Assembly (NCBI GenBank): GCA_006384855.1
Contig: VCJN01001568.1
Span: 1-64,000 of the forward strand
Direction: 5' to 3'
Source of the DNA: Tetraselmis striata
Lineage: Eukaryota > Chlorophyta > Chlorodendrophyceae > Chlorodendrales > Chlorodendraceae
Length of the DNA: 64,000 bases
Below the pieces are notes generated by a model. That model made no database searches and was not told the origin of the DNA. It saw only the letters and a list, made by a program, of their open reading frames with translations. Position numbers and translations under genes: made by a program. Within the stretch, counting starts at the first letter, position 1. Every line of letters starts with the position of its first letter. Shown piece by piece: positions 32,801-45,865 of the stretch.

Positions 32801-35800
32801 CTCATGTCCCGTTTGGATGTATGAAAGTGCTACGTGCTGATCGTTGGGCACAGCCCTCATTCTCCTTCATTGGGAATATGGACTCCCGAAGGGGGGTGGA
32901 GGGGGGGGGGGGGGGGGGGGGGATCAATTGCCCAGCCTTGCACGGTACAGCTGCTAAGAAGGCACCTGTCCTGCGATCACCTGGAGTGAAATGACAACTC
33001 TCCCAGATTCATTCCCTGGAATGATACGCTGCAATGTGAGCCTCTCCTGCCCCCCCGTTGCGGCCGCCCACAGGAAAATTGTGTACCACGGCCCCACTGC
33101 GGAGACGCTGCCCTTCTTTGAATCTCTGGGCTTCACCTGCCCCTCGCGTAAGGACATGGGCACCTTTCTGCAGGAGCTCTTCACGCCGCAGGGTACGTCT
33201 CCCGGGAACCTGGTGCCATGCTTGGCATCGCAAAGTTCCTGCCTCGCTCTCCAAGAGTCATGTTCCTGATCGCCAGGCGGTCTGTCTCTTGCATGACCTG
33301 ACTTGTGCGCCGGGGGGGGTTGCAGGCCAAGTGGAGTACATGCAGGGCGACCGCAAGACAGACTCCATGGATGAGCTTCTGCTGAGCGTGGACCAGATGG
33401 CGGGGGCCTTCTGGGCCAGCGACACCGGCAAAGCGCTCCAAGCTGAAGCTGCAGATACGGTGGACCGCGGTCTGAGCCACCCGGACGCGCTGCGCAAGCA
33501 GAAGTACGCGCTCAACCCGTGGGAGGCGTTCATGGTGCTCTTCAACCGGCAGGTGACGCCAGCTACCGACCAGCAGGGCCATCTTCAGCAGTTTGGGCAT
33601 CAGCCGCCGCACCCCCAATGTCCCGCCACTTACCCTCCTGGCGGCTGTGGGCGCTGTTGGTGCAGGTGCTGCTGCTGAAGCGCAATACAAACTTAATCTA
33701 CACGCGCGCGGGTTTTGCCATCATCACCGGCCTCATCCTCGGCACCGTTTTCTTCCAGCTGGAGCCCACCCTTGGTGAATCGCGCTCCTACTTTGGCCTT
33801 TTCTACCTCATTTGCATGTACCTGGCGCTGGGCAACCTGCCGCAGGTCGCAATCACCTTCAACGCCAAGAACATCTTCTTCAAGCACAAGAACAACAACT
33901 TCTTCCCCGCCTGGATTTACGTCCTGGTGCAGCTGATGGTGCACATCCCCTTTGCGCTGGCCGAGTCGCTCATCTTTGGCATCTGCATGTACTTTCTGTC
34001 AGGCCTCTCCACCACCAGCGCTAAGGTGAGTGCTTGCAGCACCCTGTTCTACTCGCACCCATTTGCCCATGCGTTGTCTGTCCTGGATCGCGACACGTGC
34101 TGTCCCCATGGCTGACTACCTCCCGGTAATTTCGTTGCAGTATTTCTTCATATGGTTTGTCATCGCTTTCTCGACTCACGTCAGCATGGCCACCATGTTC
34201 CGCTTCATCGCAAACATCTCACCTTCCATGGTGCGCGCATCCTCCATCGCGTCGCTCGCGCTCCTCATCAACGTGCTCACCTCTGGCTACACCATTGTGT
34301 ATGGGGACATCCCTCCCTGGTGGATCTGGCTCTACTGGATCAGCCCCTTCGCGTATGCCATTCGCGCGTTTGTCATCAACGAAATGACGGCACCGCGATG
34401 GGAAATGCGAGGTGCGGTGCTACCCCGCTGAGCGCAGGACGCCCGCACAGCCCTATGCAACTGGCCCCACCCCTCCGCAGCTTGTCCTCAACCGTCGTCC
34501 TGACACAGTGGAATTGAACAGGTGTTGTCGCTCTGGAGGGCTTTGACTTTTTCACCGAATCTTGGTGGATCTGGGCGGGCGTGGGATTCCAGTGGGCCTT
34601 CACCATTGTCGTCGTCATGCTGTCTTCTCTCACGCTCACCTACCTGGACACGCGCTCCGCACACCAGGTTGGCAGCCCCACCCCGGCTGGTCGCAGCTGA
34701 GCGGAACCCCACAGGATGTTTCACCACTTGCGCATGCGCATCAGGTTATCGCATGCCGTAAGGCAGAACCAGGCGCCAACAATGGCCAAATCTGGCTACT
34801 GTATGGTCTCAGGCTGCTCGCAGCTTTGCATCTGACGCGGCACCCTCGTTCCTTTCCAGGTTCGCATCAGCGACCGCCAGCGTGACCAGGCCATGGCGCA
34901 GGCCAGGAGCGAGTTCAGGCGCGCCAAGCTGCAGCTCAAGGAGCTGCAGAAGGAGCTTAAGTCGGGACCTACCAGCCCTGGTCCCAACGCCGTGGCCATC
35001 AAGATGCCGACCACCGCGTCAGGACCTATCCCCTTTGCGCCCGTCTCCCTCATCTGGCGCGACCTCAAGTGGGTGGCTACACCCCAATCACCGCCCCACT
35101 CTGTGTGCCGATATGCCAGACACACGATTTCGCTTTGGCGTGCCCATGGCATGCTGGCCTCCATTGCGACGCTGCCCGTCTCCCAGGCTGATTTGCTTTG
35201 GGTGCCTGCACAGGTACGTGGTGAAGACCCCGAGCGGCGCCAAGCTGGAGCTCCTGAAGGGCATCTCTGGCTTTGGCCGCCCCCGCCGACTGACCGCGCT
35301 CATGGGCGGCAGCGGCGCGGGCAAAACCACCCTGATGGACGTCATCTCTGGCCGCAAGACGCAGGGCGAGATTCAGGGCGACCTGCTTGTCAACGGTGAG
35401 CTCCCCAGTGCTGCCCCTCGAGGCTATTCCGCGCGTTTCCCTGCTGATTGAGCATGTCCTCCCAAGATAGACATTGTGCCGCAAAAACGTATCCAGCACC
35501 CTTATGCTTCGGTTATGTATACCAGCAACGATGTGATGTTAATCCATGTGTAGAGTCACACCCCTTCCTGACAGTCGCATTGGCGGATGATCTGCTCGTG
35601 CTGGTGCGGGTCCGTGCTGGGTGCGTTGCTAGCCAGCAGCCAGGCATCCCACTGAGCCATAGCCTCAGTTAGTCTGAAGCCCCTCAGCCCATGGAGCCTG
35701 AAGCATCTCTGCTGCCGCTTGCTGCCAGGCGCGCCAAAGAACCAGGCGTCCTTTTCCCGCATCATGGGCTACGTGGAGCAGACCGACATCCACAGCCCGC

Positions 35801-38189
35801 AGGCCACGGTGCGCGAGGCGCTCAGCTTCAGCGCTGCGCTGCGGCTGCCAGCAGACACGAGCGACATGCAGCGCGACCAGCTGGTGCAGGACGTGATCAA
35901 GATGGTGGAGCTGGACAGCCTGCAGGACCAGCTGGTGGGCGTGCCTGGGCTGACAGGCCTGTCAGGGGAGCAGCGCAAGCGGCTGACCATTGCAGTCGAG
36001 CTTGTATCCAACCCCAGGCACTTTGCCCTCGCCCCCACATGCTTGCTTAGTGACTTCCTCTGCGACTCACGGCGTGTGTCTCGCCACACTTACTGCTGCC
36101 TCTCTGCATTTCAACATGGTGATGGTATCCTTTGGCTCTCTGTCCGTCCCACTCCTGTTTGTGCCTGCGCAACTCGCCCATCGCCGTGTTGCTAACTGGG
36201 CGCCTGCCCGCCGTGCCGCAGCGTGGTGTTCCTGGACGAGCCAACCAGCGGGCTGGACGCAACGGCCGCCAGCGTGGTGGTCCGCACCATGCGGACCATC
36301 AGCGAGGCGGGCCGCACGGTGATGGCCACCATCCACCAGCCCTCCATAGAGATCTTTGCCGCATTCGACGCGCTGGTGCTGCTCAAGCGCGGCGGCCGGC
36401 TCATCTTCTTTGGGGAGCTGGGAGAGGCCTGCGCCAATCTCATCAACTACCTGGAGGATCAGCCCGGCGTCCCCAACATCCTGGACGGCTACAACCCTGC
36501 CACGTGGATGCTGGAGGTCTCGGGCGGGGATGTTGAGGTCAACGGTGTTGTCAAGGACTTTGCCAACCTGTATGAGGTGCCCCCCCCCCCCCCCCCCCCC
36601 CCCCACCCCCCCTCCCTCTCAGCCATACACACTGGTTCGGCAGACTGGCACTTCCCCAAACAGAATGTGCCCAAGCCAGTGCTCACATGCTGTGTGCGGT
36701 GCCTTCCCTGTTCCTCGCAGGAGTCGGAGCTCAAGGCGGCAAATGATGCGGAAGTGGAGAACGAAATCACGGCCAGCCAGTCCGCCCCCAAGATCGACGG
36801 CAGTGGCGCAAAGTCGGTGCCCCTGGGACGGCAGTTTGTTTTCCTCCTGCGCAAGAACTTCCGCACGTACTGGCGCTCCCCCAGGTGAGGCGGCCCTCCA
36901 CAACCTGCGTCAAACGCCCACCGCCACGTACCCCGGTGTCCGCCGCATCGCACCGTCGCTCACGCGCCCGCTTCCGCCGCCGCAGTTACAACATCACGCG
37001 GATGATCGTCATTGCGGTGATGGGCGCCATGTACGGCTCCATCTACTGGCAACAGGGCCTCGCCATCACAGGTGGGGGCAGCCCCCCCCCCCCCCCCCCC
37101 CCTTTGCCTGCACCCCCTCTGCCATTCTGATCTGCCCCTGGCGCTGTGCATCGGGGAATACGTGCAGGCCGTCATCCCACCCGCGGGCCACAAGCTTGCC
37201 GCTAACAAACCCCCCCCCCCCCCCCCCCAACCCGCCGCCGCGGTCCCCGGCTCACCCTTGTGAAATGTCCACAGCAACGTCCATCGACGAGAACCGAGTG
37301 CAGAATTTGCTGGGCGTCATCTTCAGCTCCATCACCTTTGTGGCGGTGTTCCAACTCACGGCCGTGCAGCCGATTGTCGCGTATGAACGCTCGGTGAGGC
37401 TGCTGCAGCTGCCATCGGTTTCCTGCGGCGCCAGCGTCCCGCTTTCTGTCGTCAGCCTCCCACATGAGGGGAGCGCGTAGACCCTCCGTGACCTGTTGAC
37501 AGTGTTTGGCACGGAGGATAGAGAAACCAATGGGTCTGTCGCGCCTGGCTGAGCCCTCTGCTCCCCCCCCCCCCCCCCCCTGCCAACCCGCGCCCCACCA
37601 GGTGTACACGCGCGAGTCGGCAGCCAACATGTACAGCGTGTGGCCGCAAAGCCTAGCGCAGGTGCTGGTGGAGCTCCCCTTCCTGGTGGTGCAGGCGCTC
37701 ATCTTCGTGCCCATCCTGTACTTTATGGTCGGCTTTGTCCCGGACGCCGGCAAGTTTTTCTTCTTCCTGCTCGTCAACCTGGCCAGCCTCTCGCTGTTCA
37801 CGCTCTTCGGGGAGTGGCTGGTGATGGTGACGCCCAACCAGCAGCTGGCGCAAGTCTTTGGTGCGGGGCTGAACCAAGTGTGGAACATCATGTGCGGCTT
37901 CCTGGTCGCGTTCCCGCTCATCCCGGCCTGGTGGCAGTGGGCGAACCGCGCCACGCCCTCCACCTGGCTCATTTACTGCATTGCCGCCAGCCAGATGGGC
38001 GACAGCCAGGCCGTCGTGAAGGCGGTGCTCCCCGGCGACGAGCGCCCACTGGGCGACTACCTCGCCGCCAACTTTGGCTACGAGTACAGCTTCCGCTGGC
38101 CGTCCCTCGGCATCGCGCTGCTCTTCATCCTCTTCTTCCGCATCACCTCCACCCTGGCGCTGCGCTACATAAACTTTGCCAACCGCTAA
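29852..38189 (+). CDS. Full-size ABCG/PDR-type ABC transporter, 21 exons
   Basis: A pleiotropic-drug-resistance exporter that pumps lipophilic compounds across the plasma membrane using ATP; substrate unknown. Exons: 29852-30411, 30925-31099, 31201-31251, 31371-31466, 31609-31686, 31834-31977, 32146-32401, 32523-32667, 33074-33192, 33326-33552, 33666-34025, 34141-34411, 34522-34667, 34860-35068, 35214-35395, 35729-36017, 36222-36576, 36721-36884, 36986-37071, 37275-37393, 37602-38189; about 1,539 residues. NBD1: Walker A GPPGGGKS (270-277), signature VSGGQKKR (about 425), Walker B LLLMDE. Membrane domain 1 follows, with ERS-like loop and [23 protein letters not shown]2: Walker A GGSGAGKT (977-984), signature LSGEQRKR, Walker [11 protein letters not shown]. 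Membrane domain 2 closes the protein. The acidic N-terminal 120 residues are lineage-specific. The start is the first ATG. The exon 6 end is the least certain join. The intron after exon 16 uses a GC donor. Confidence 0.9.
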
Positions 38190-38238
38190 ATTTAGACAGC
38201 CTCCATCTCCCTCCTGTGTAGAAGACAGCTCCCATCTA

Positions 38239-38243
38239 TGTAA
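38239..38243 (+). promoter_or_regulatory. Candidate poly(A) signal TGTAA of the PDR gene
   Basis: TGTAA 50 nt past the stop codon, the usual chlorophyte signal at a normal spacing. Confidence 0.5.
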
Positions 38244-38249
38244 CCGCCC

Positions 38250-40889
38250 CGAACTTGCAGTCATCCTACCATCTGACCCGATGACCGTAGCCTCATGGAA
38301 TGCTTTCTACTACACACCATGCACCCTGGTTGCTGAATACAATGGCGGCAGCCCTGGGATTACAAATGCGTGCTACAATGTCATGAGCCCCTTGGCCTTC
38401 TTACACCGCCGCATACGGTCGTCGCGAGTGAGCCATAAGCGCTGTCAGCGTAGCCCGCGTCAACATGACCGGAGAGCAGGAGATGTTTAAAAGGCGTTTT
38501 TTCTTGTCAGCGGCGGCAGTGTTAGTAGATGGCGTTTCGATACAGTACGGAACGGAACCCGGCACAAACACACGGGGATCCCCAGGCTCCCCATCCCGCG
38601 CAGCGCATGCGAAAGCTGCAAGGCAACATGTCAGGAGGAGCATGCAACAGCATCATCTGACAGCGGGAGACTCGGCCTCGTAATTCGTCCGTCCAGGAAC
38701 CAAAGTGAGGCAGGCAGTCGCCGCGACAAGCATGGCATAGCAAGGAGGTGATGGCTTGGCGGTAGTTCCCGCGTTGCAAAGACAGCATATGAACCAGCAC
38801 CGATGAAGCCGAGGGATCCAAACGCTGCACGCAGCATTATTCCGACACGACAGTCCAATAGCAATGGGCGTGCTGCACCGGCCGCGAAGGAGCATCATCG
38901 CCCGGTCCCTTGTGTTGCCCACCGGCAAGGGCCACATCACCGGTAGACCCAAGCCAATGGGCGTCCCCGTCGTTCCACCTCAAGGGGCGGACGCTGACAT
39001 GCGTGACATAATGACGAGTGACATAGTGACATAAACATGCGTCAATTAAGGGTTCAATATAGACTGTTTGTTGTTCACTCGCACCGCCGCGCAGGGTTTT
39101 GTGCGCGCCGAAATTGATAAGACGAACAAGCAGGCATAAGGTAGATCTGCTGAGACCCAGCAATGTCCGCTGGATAAGATACCGATTTCTTCGTCATGTG
39201 CCTCATCACGTGACCGGCATCCTAACCTCGCATCCACTGATTTTTGGCATGGAGGCAACACCTTGTCCTGGGAAATGCTGTCAATCTGCTGATGGATATG
39301 GCGGGTGGGCCGCGCGGCTGAGGGGGGGGGGGGGGGGGGGGGGGGTAAATCAGCACCAGAGCGACACAATGCACATTCAACTTTTTTCGCCGCGAATGAA
39401 ATCATTCTTCTTGTTTCGATGAATCACATGTCGGCCTGATCTCCCATAATATCGCGGATGATCATCCGCCCATATACATATATACATACATATATATCAG
39501 CATCTGCTGGGCTATACTCTGTACAACATGATACATATTTTCACAAACGTGTCATGCCTCGCCTTTTCGCCAAATCTGAGCTTATGAATAGATGGGCAGC
39601 TGAAAAAAGGTTTTATGACCTGAAACCCTGGAATTTGGCGCATTCATGCACAATAGTAGAATAATTATCATCATAGGTTTAAATCAAACCCTATGACCCA
39701 AACACCTGCGCAACACGGGTGGTCATGGCGCCGCATTATTTGATGTTTTAAGTACCCCCGCAGAACACGTGCCGCCATGCATAGCGGGATGGCAATGGAC
39801 GGTTGAGGAAACATGTAAGCAAAGGGTCGGTTAGGATGTTGCTGAGCGCGGTGAGACTATGTAAGCGCGATTTATGCACTGCACGGTTTGTAGTGTTGAT
39901 ACCATCGCAACTGCAGTGTCGAGCACCCTAACACGACACGATGATAGTCAGATGAGCGTTGCAATAAGCAGGGATTCGCAGTTGCTTACAAAATTCCGAA
40001 TTACCTAATTGAATCCTTAGCGAGGAGTGCTAGTCTGTACCTGGGGATCCGTTTGGGGCATCGGAACATGTTTATGCACCTTTCGCGGGCTATCTATAAC
40101 GTAAAAATACGCCGCAACATGACGTTAATTGCAACATGGGGCCACATCAGGGGCGCGTGCAACTTCACGGCACGCGCATATCTTAATGTAATACTCGACA
40201 CCAGCCGATGGCCTGAAAGTGCGTTGGGTGTACTCGCGCACAGACCACATCGCTCACACTTGGATGGTATTCAACGGTTGCACGCCCCCTGGAGGCCTTG
40301 AGCGATGCACACGGCCGCCATACTCGCTCCCTCTTTATTACATAATGACTTTTACCAACATCAACGCATTAAGTGCACAGCATTCCCACTATGCCCAAAA
40401 GTGACACGCAATGAGCATATAGCCATGCATCACTACTACAGGAAAGCTTTGCTCAATGGCAAGGGGCCGCGCAAAGACCGCCCATGCTTGCCCATGCAAC
40501 GATTCGTCGAAGAATAACATTTTAGCCCCCGTGATTTACATTTGTTCCTTCACCGGGCCACCCATGCGTTAGCAACGGACATGTGGTATCATGTGAGCTT
40601 ATTCTGAATGGCCTTACGCAAGACCGACACAACCCGTTGTGAAAAAATCGTGCTCATATACACGGAGAGGGCAAACAGCGGCAGATATCAAACGCTGACA
40701 TCGGACTTCGGGAACAAACCGTCTATCAAAGACTTCTCGGCTGCGTCGTCTCAAAGGACCTCGGGCTCCCACCACCCAACCTCCGCCCCGCGCGCAGAGT
40801 CGGCGACACGGAAGACAAGAACGACGACAACCTCCTCCGGGTCGCGGTTCATATACCGGACTCCTTTCTACCCCGTTCCAAACAACCCC
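38250..40889. other. No gene recognised
   Basis: Frames on both strands are short and domainless. A G run of about 24 lies at 39320-39343 and a TATATACATACATATATA tract at about 39475-39497. The right end grades into the transposon remnant on the minus strand. Confidence 0.4.
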
Positions 40890-42674
40890 AACAGTCGATG
40901 AATGGGGGCAAACGGCAGGGAGGAGGCACATCACCTCATAGACGTTGAAGTCGTAGAAAAACTTGCGCGGTTGAGGCGTGGCGGGGCGCGGGTGGCGCAG
41001 CGACTCGGGTGTCCAGCGCGTCAGATTACGGCGAGTAGGGCCGCGGTCGTCGTAGCTCCAGTCACCATCTAGGGAGTGCCCTTACCGATGCTCGTCGCAC
41101 GGGCATCAATGAATGATATACTTCTTTATGTCCAGGACGTTCATGCACTGCTCCACCTTGTACCACGTCTCGGTAAGCTCTGACCCGTCCTTCGGTAGCA
41201 TGTGTTTCCTCAGAACTTCGACAACCTCTCGAACGCCGCCGTCTTTATGTTGTGCTTCCGCTTCCACTCACAAAGGTTAAGCGCGGCCTCCATCAAGGTC
41301 GCGTCGGCACCGTCCGGTGTACAATTGACGGCGTCTGTTGCGAAGGGGGCGGAGGAGCAGGTGCTAGCAACGACGGAACTAGTAGGCGGCTAGGCGCCAC
41401 ACATGCGGGGGAGGAGGGGGAGTCGACACGATACATGCTTACCTCTTCCCGTCGTCGTACTTCCCTCGAGCGCTGTTGGCCCCGATGTTGACGTCATACC
41501 TCGCTCCAACGTCTCATCCACCGTCGCTGTCGTTGCGGCTGTCGTCAGAGGGGTTGCCTTCCACAACCCCCGCGAAAATGCCTTCGGCGTTGCTATCGGC
41601 GTCGCTGTCGGAGTCGAGAAGTTCGCGTAGCTCATGTCAGGTGCACATGCGCACAAGCATCTAAACGAACGCGCGTGTAAACGGCATCTTCAGCAAATCA
41701 TCGTTTGCACGTTGCCACTGCGATACTCTTACCAATACCTAAACTGTGGGGCAACAACGCGGGCAAGCACCCCCCGAAGGCACCGTCGGTGGGTGCGCAA
41801 GGGCCGCACCGCCGGTAGGTCGACAATGGCGCCTTGCGGCAACCTGCAAGTGAAATCGCCCAGCTGCTCTGTCTTCAAATCCAGCGCGGTTGTATCTCCG
41901 ACTCAGTTAGCTCTTCCCAGTCGCCATCGTCGTAAATCACCTTCATCGCCATCTTCCTATCAGCCGGGTCTGCGTCCTCGTTATCCCATCTCCAACTGGC
42001 GACCTTGATGTTGGATGATACACACGGGTGGCTATGACAGGGCGGCGGTGGGCCTATGTCATGTGTAACGGGACGTCAGGGAGGGCAACGGAGGGAGGGG
42101 GCGGGGGGATACCTGGCCGAGAAAGCTCCCCCGCGTCTCGAACGTCTTGGTTATGACAGCGCCCACGTGAAGTTCGGCATTCATCTGTTGCGCTGCCATG
42201 CTTGCTGCCAAGCCACCATGAGACGACACCGAACGCCCCTCCCCGCCGTTGGGTAGTGCGGGGCTCGCTGATTCGTTTTGGGGGAGACGAGAGCGGCGGA
42301 GAGGGCGGCGGGAGCGATGGCGGCAGCGACGGTATCGATGCACCCGGCTCGCCCCGCGTTTCGGTCTGACCGGGTCCGGACGGAGCAGAGGCGTGACGGC
42401 CGTACGGCGCAGCAACTACCGCAGGGGCGCCATCACCACCCGCTGCGACAGGCGCCGCGGTGTCCGGAGGCGGCTTGGCGCACGCCTCCGTCCCTATGCA
42501 ATGCATGTGCGTGTCGTAGAACCGATTCCCCGTGAAAGAGACGCCACACGCGCAGCAGCGCATTCTCTTTGCCACCTCTTCCCAAGTCCCCTTGGCAGCG
42601 AATCCAACCTTCCTTGCCCGCCCTCTGTCAGGAATACGGCGCTTGGAGTTGCGACGCCCTGTGGTGCACCACAA
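40890..42674 (-). pseudogene. Remnant of a DNA transposon transposase (Tnp2/KDZ-like), with BED-like zinc finger
   Basis: On the minus strand the first part (42674 downward) has a zinc-finger-like RCCACGVSFTGNRFYDTHMH (CxxC...HxH) as in transposase N-termini. An acidic segment follows near 41860-42000 (YDDGDWEELTESEI). Then an alpha-helical block near 41150-41330 reads DATLMEAALNLCEWKRKHN and later HMLPKDGSELTETW, ending at CPCDEHR. The LP-x(n)-C-x-C-D-x-H order resembles Tnp2/KDZ transposases upstream of their catalytic core. Stops and frame changes interrupt the unit: at least one stop within the helical block and a stop after YDDGDWEELTESEIQPRWI. No catalytic DDE was found. Family assignment is tentative, and introns may explain some of the interruptions. 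Confidence 0.35.
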
Positions 42675-43072
42675 CTCAGCGCCGGCGGCTCGCAGCGGCG
42701 GGGGTTGTTAGGGGCTAGTCACTGGCGCTCAAGCGGCTGCTGCGCATGGTAAGGTATCCGCGCGACTTGCAGCAATTTAGCGGGCCTTGAGACCTACGGG
42801 TGATAGCTTGTGATGAGGCGTTAAAGTACAGTGTGGCGAAAGTCCCAACGATTACGGGTAGCCTCGCGAGGCGCGATGTTGGTCCAGTGTACTATGGGCA
42901 TGGCACAAGATGGTACTGGTAGCATATTACGGCATGTGGGCGAGCCGGGCACGTCATTGCGACTACCGAGCATCGCAGAAAAGTGGCGATTACACGGTAG
43001 ATACGGCGATTACACGTCCATTCCCTGGAAAAAAATCGCCTTTACGGTATAATTACGAGACAGTCCGGGAGG

Positions 43073-43370
43073 CTAGTGCACCTTGTGCGTGCCGTCAGTC
43101 ATAAGGTGCAAGGGCAATCCAAAAAGCAAAGCCATCCGAAGAGTGCTCAGGAGCTCGAGCGAAGAAAAAGCCACTGCACTCGACTCTTCTTCGTCTCGGA
43201 GCACAACCAAGTCAGTTTCTGACACCTTATCAAAAGTCGTGCCTGAAGGCATTGCCTTCGACTCGGCCCGTTCGCGCAAGTCGTGAAAACATGTGAGGTG
43301 GAATACTCCCTTACCGAGCTTGATAATAAAATATTTTTCCACCGCCTTAAAATTTGAGTCAGGAGCTGGG
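43073..43370 (-). pseudogene. Transposase fragment with a TDGT motif
   Basis: The minus strand reads EKYFIIKLGKGVFHLTCFHDL and, further on, LRMALLFGLPLHLMTDGTHKVH. An Asp in a hydrophobic-xTDGTxK setting resembles the first catalytic Asp of MULE- or KDZ-like transposases. The frame loses the pattern right after this point, and neither the second Asp nor the Glu is found. It may belong with the remnant at 40.9-42.7 kb, but the order on the strand does not prove it. Confidence 0.35.
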
Positions 43371-43734
43371 GCCGCAAGCCGTCCAAGACTCCGGCAGCCC
43401 AGTGCACACGTAGTCAGCGTGGAAGCAGCCGGCTGTCGGGCGCCATGGACCCCGGACGCCCGGGCAGCAAAATCCCGCAGCCGGCGGCCAATCCAGTGGC
43501 GCCACCCCCACCCATCACAATCACGCGGGCGGTAGCGAGGCCGCAGCCGCAAAGGTGCCCAAAGATAAGGGCAGTGGACCGAGCACTCATGTGCTCGCCT
43601 CGCCCATGGGAACGAGGAGCTACAGATGGGGGGGGGCGGTCGCCGCCGCATAGTGCAGTGACTACTGTATATGGCGAGCAGCAGCCTCGACTTTACGCGC
43701 CCATGTGACATCAAGTAAATGATTATGATTACAT

Positions 43735-43945
43735 GAGCTAGACGCAACATTCAAGAAATCCACACAGAAATCCAGAAGGAAATCCAGCTACGGGCCAACA
43801 GAGGCGGGAACCGCCATGGTAGCCTCCGACCAGTCATCGCCACCAGCCAGCCGCCGCTCCACGCAGTAGGGACGCTCTCCCCAGCACACAATCCCGGGGC
43901 ACTCCAATAGCGGCACTAGGCCGAATGTAATGTGAAGGCGCCGAC
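43735..43945 (+). repeat. ~210-bp repeat, second copy at 45866-46085
   Basis: It opens with TACATGAGCTAGACG, contains AATCCAGAAGGAAATCCAGC and runs to GGCACTAGGCCGAATGTAAT. The copy at 45866-46085 carries one extra AAATCCAGAAGG unit. Part of the right half is duplicated again at 44105-44165 (CACTCCAATAGCGGCG). Confidence 0.75.
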
Positions 43946-44637
43946 AGGAAAGGAGCTTCGAAGTTGAGGTCTCGCAGCAAGGAGCGGAAGTGGGGGGGTG
44001 AGTCCAACCCTGAACAGGGCGCCACGGGCGTGCAACAGACGCAGGCCACCCAACGCCAGATGCGCCGCCAGCTCGGTCGCGTCCTTTTCCGCCAAACGTA
44101 GAACGCCTTCCCCAGCACAACATCCCGGGCCACTCCAATAGCGGCGCTGAGCCGAATGTGATGGGGAGGCGCCAACAGGACAGGAAGGGAGAAAGTGCTC
44201 AACGAGTAGGGAATGCAGAGCCGACCGGGCCAGCAACGACGTAAGACGCCGATGTGACATCAAGTACCAGAATCACAACATACGGGTAGCGATCCAGGTC
44301 GCTACAGGTATTCGCAATCCGTATCGCTATTTCGCCAGGAGAAGGTTTATATACTACACTTCAAAATTAATTGTAAGCGAACTGTCCAGCAAGGGGTAGT
44401 TGGTGAGCAATTTTCGAGTTTCAACGCATTACGAAAACCCTCCGAGCTGGGGACGCGGGGTGACCTGCCGGGGTTTACAATTAGTTCGGGGTGCGAAAAC
44501 TACTGCTCAAATCATAGAACTCTGACGGAATTATAAGCGATCTATGCCGAATTTGGACTTACGGGTTTTTATGCTCCTACGCGCCCGCCGTAACACGAAG
44601 AGTTAGATACGTGCTTGCCCCACTGTGTAGAGCTAGG

Positions 44638-44785
44638 AGCGCGCTACCATATGAAACGGTTGCCAAAAGGTGCGCATGCTCATTGCAAAACAATTCGCCG
44701 CCTACACGAGTCTGTGCCTCGTGATAGGTGTAGCACTTGTTTAACGCTGATGTACGTGGGCATTATGAGCGGTTGAAAGGCGCGA
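44638..44785 (+). repeat. 148-bp dispersed repeat, partner of 9139-9286
   Basis: Same orientation and about 95% identity with the copy downstream of the radical SAM gene. Confidence 0.8.
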
Positions 44786-45424
44786 TGCGGCATCACTCGC
44801 AGTGCCATGCGAGCACATTTTGGGGCAGTCTATTGCTATAGGGGCATGCCAAAGACTCCTCATGTGTTGCGCGTAGGCATATTTTTCTGAATATTTGTGC
44901 TAATGTAAACTCGAGATGTGCGAAATTCGTGCCTCGTTTTTACATATACATACACATCAATGTACATGGCCAAATCGATTCAATCTACAATATGGGGGTT
45001 GTAGCCAGCACTCCTACCCAACATACCCCTATATTAGGATTGGCGCCACGCCCTTCGATTGCGCGTGAGCACAGACCCTACCCAAAGTAGGGTTTGCCAT
45101 TTATTTTGAAGCGTAGTGTATGTGACCATTTTTGGCCTGCGATTCTCGTACCCGCGAACACAGCGAAGGGTTCAAATCAGTGATTTGGTTAGTTTGGATA
45201 AGACGCGGTATCCTAATACGCGTTATCCTAGTTGCTATACCCAAAGGCAGACGAGCAATTTATATTTCAAACACCGTAAATCCTAAATGAACCCGCTGCC
45301 ACGTCGTACTACCGGCGAAGTCCTCGTCATCATGGACGAGGCAGCGACAAGTGGGAAACGCGAGGTCGATAACTATCACCCCTGAATATGCTTCGGCAAT
45401 TTGCTTGACTATAACGGAGCGGCA

Positions 45425-45510
45425 ACCTTTCATGGTTGCTGTTAGTTCTGTTTGTAGTGCGCATTTTGTGAAAGCCCTGATGTAATATAATATGATTGTG
45501 TAAACTACAA
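45425..45510 (-). repeat. Dispersed repeat, inverted partner of 20845-20940
   Basis: The reverse complement shares CAAACAGAACTAACAGCAAC and the following TGAAAGGTTG with 20845-20940. Confidence 0.6.
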
Positions 45511-45523
45511 CAGAGCGTCGCCT

Positions 45524-45825
45524 ACCCAGGGCTTTCCACAACTGGATTGCTGCCAAACCGGCCGTCGTAGGGTCGCTGCAAGGGTTTCACTGCCAGTCCT
45601 GCCCCGAGGGCGGGGGAAAAACTGTCACCCCATTTATTCTCGTCGTATCGACGACGATGGTTGTCACCTTTTTAGGGTTTTAAAACCCGTTCAACCCTAA
45701 ACAAATAATACATATATAAATGCACGTACTGATACCAGCAGGAGTAAACTACCAGTAGTTTTTTTTTCCGTCCCCGGGACAGGACTGGCACTAGTGAAAC
45801 CCTTGCAGCGTCTCCGTAGTCGCAG
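45524..45825. repeat. Inverted pair of a dispersed block (GTGAAACCCTTGCAGCG)
   Basis: The block, in inverted orientation around 45530-45625, recurs forward around 45762-45822. Other copies lie at 16561-16622 (forward) and about 21590-21690 (inverted). The pair could fold as a long imperfect hairpin. Confidence 0.55.
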
Positions 45826-45865
45826 CGTCTCAGTAGTAGTGTCTCCATACACATTCGTCGTGATT

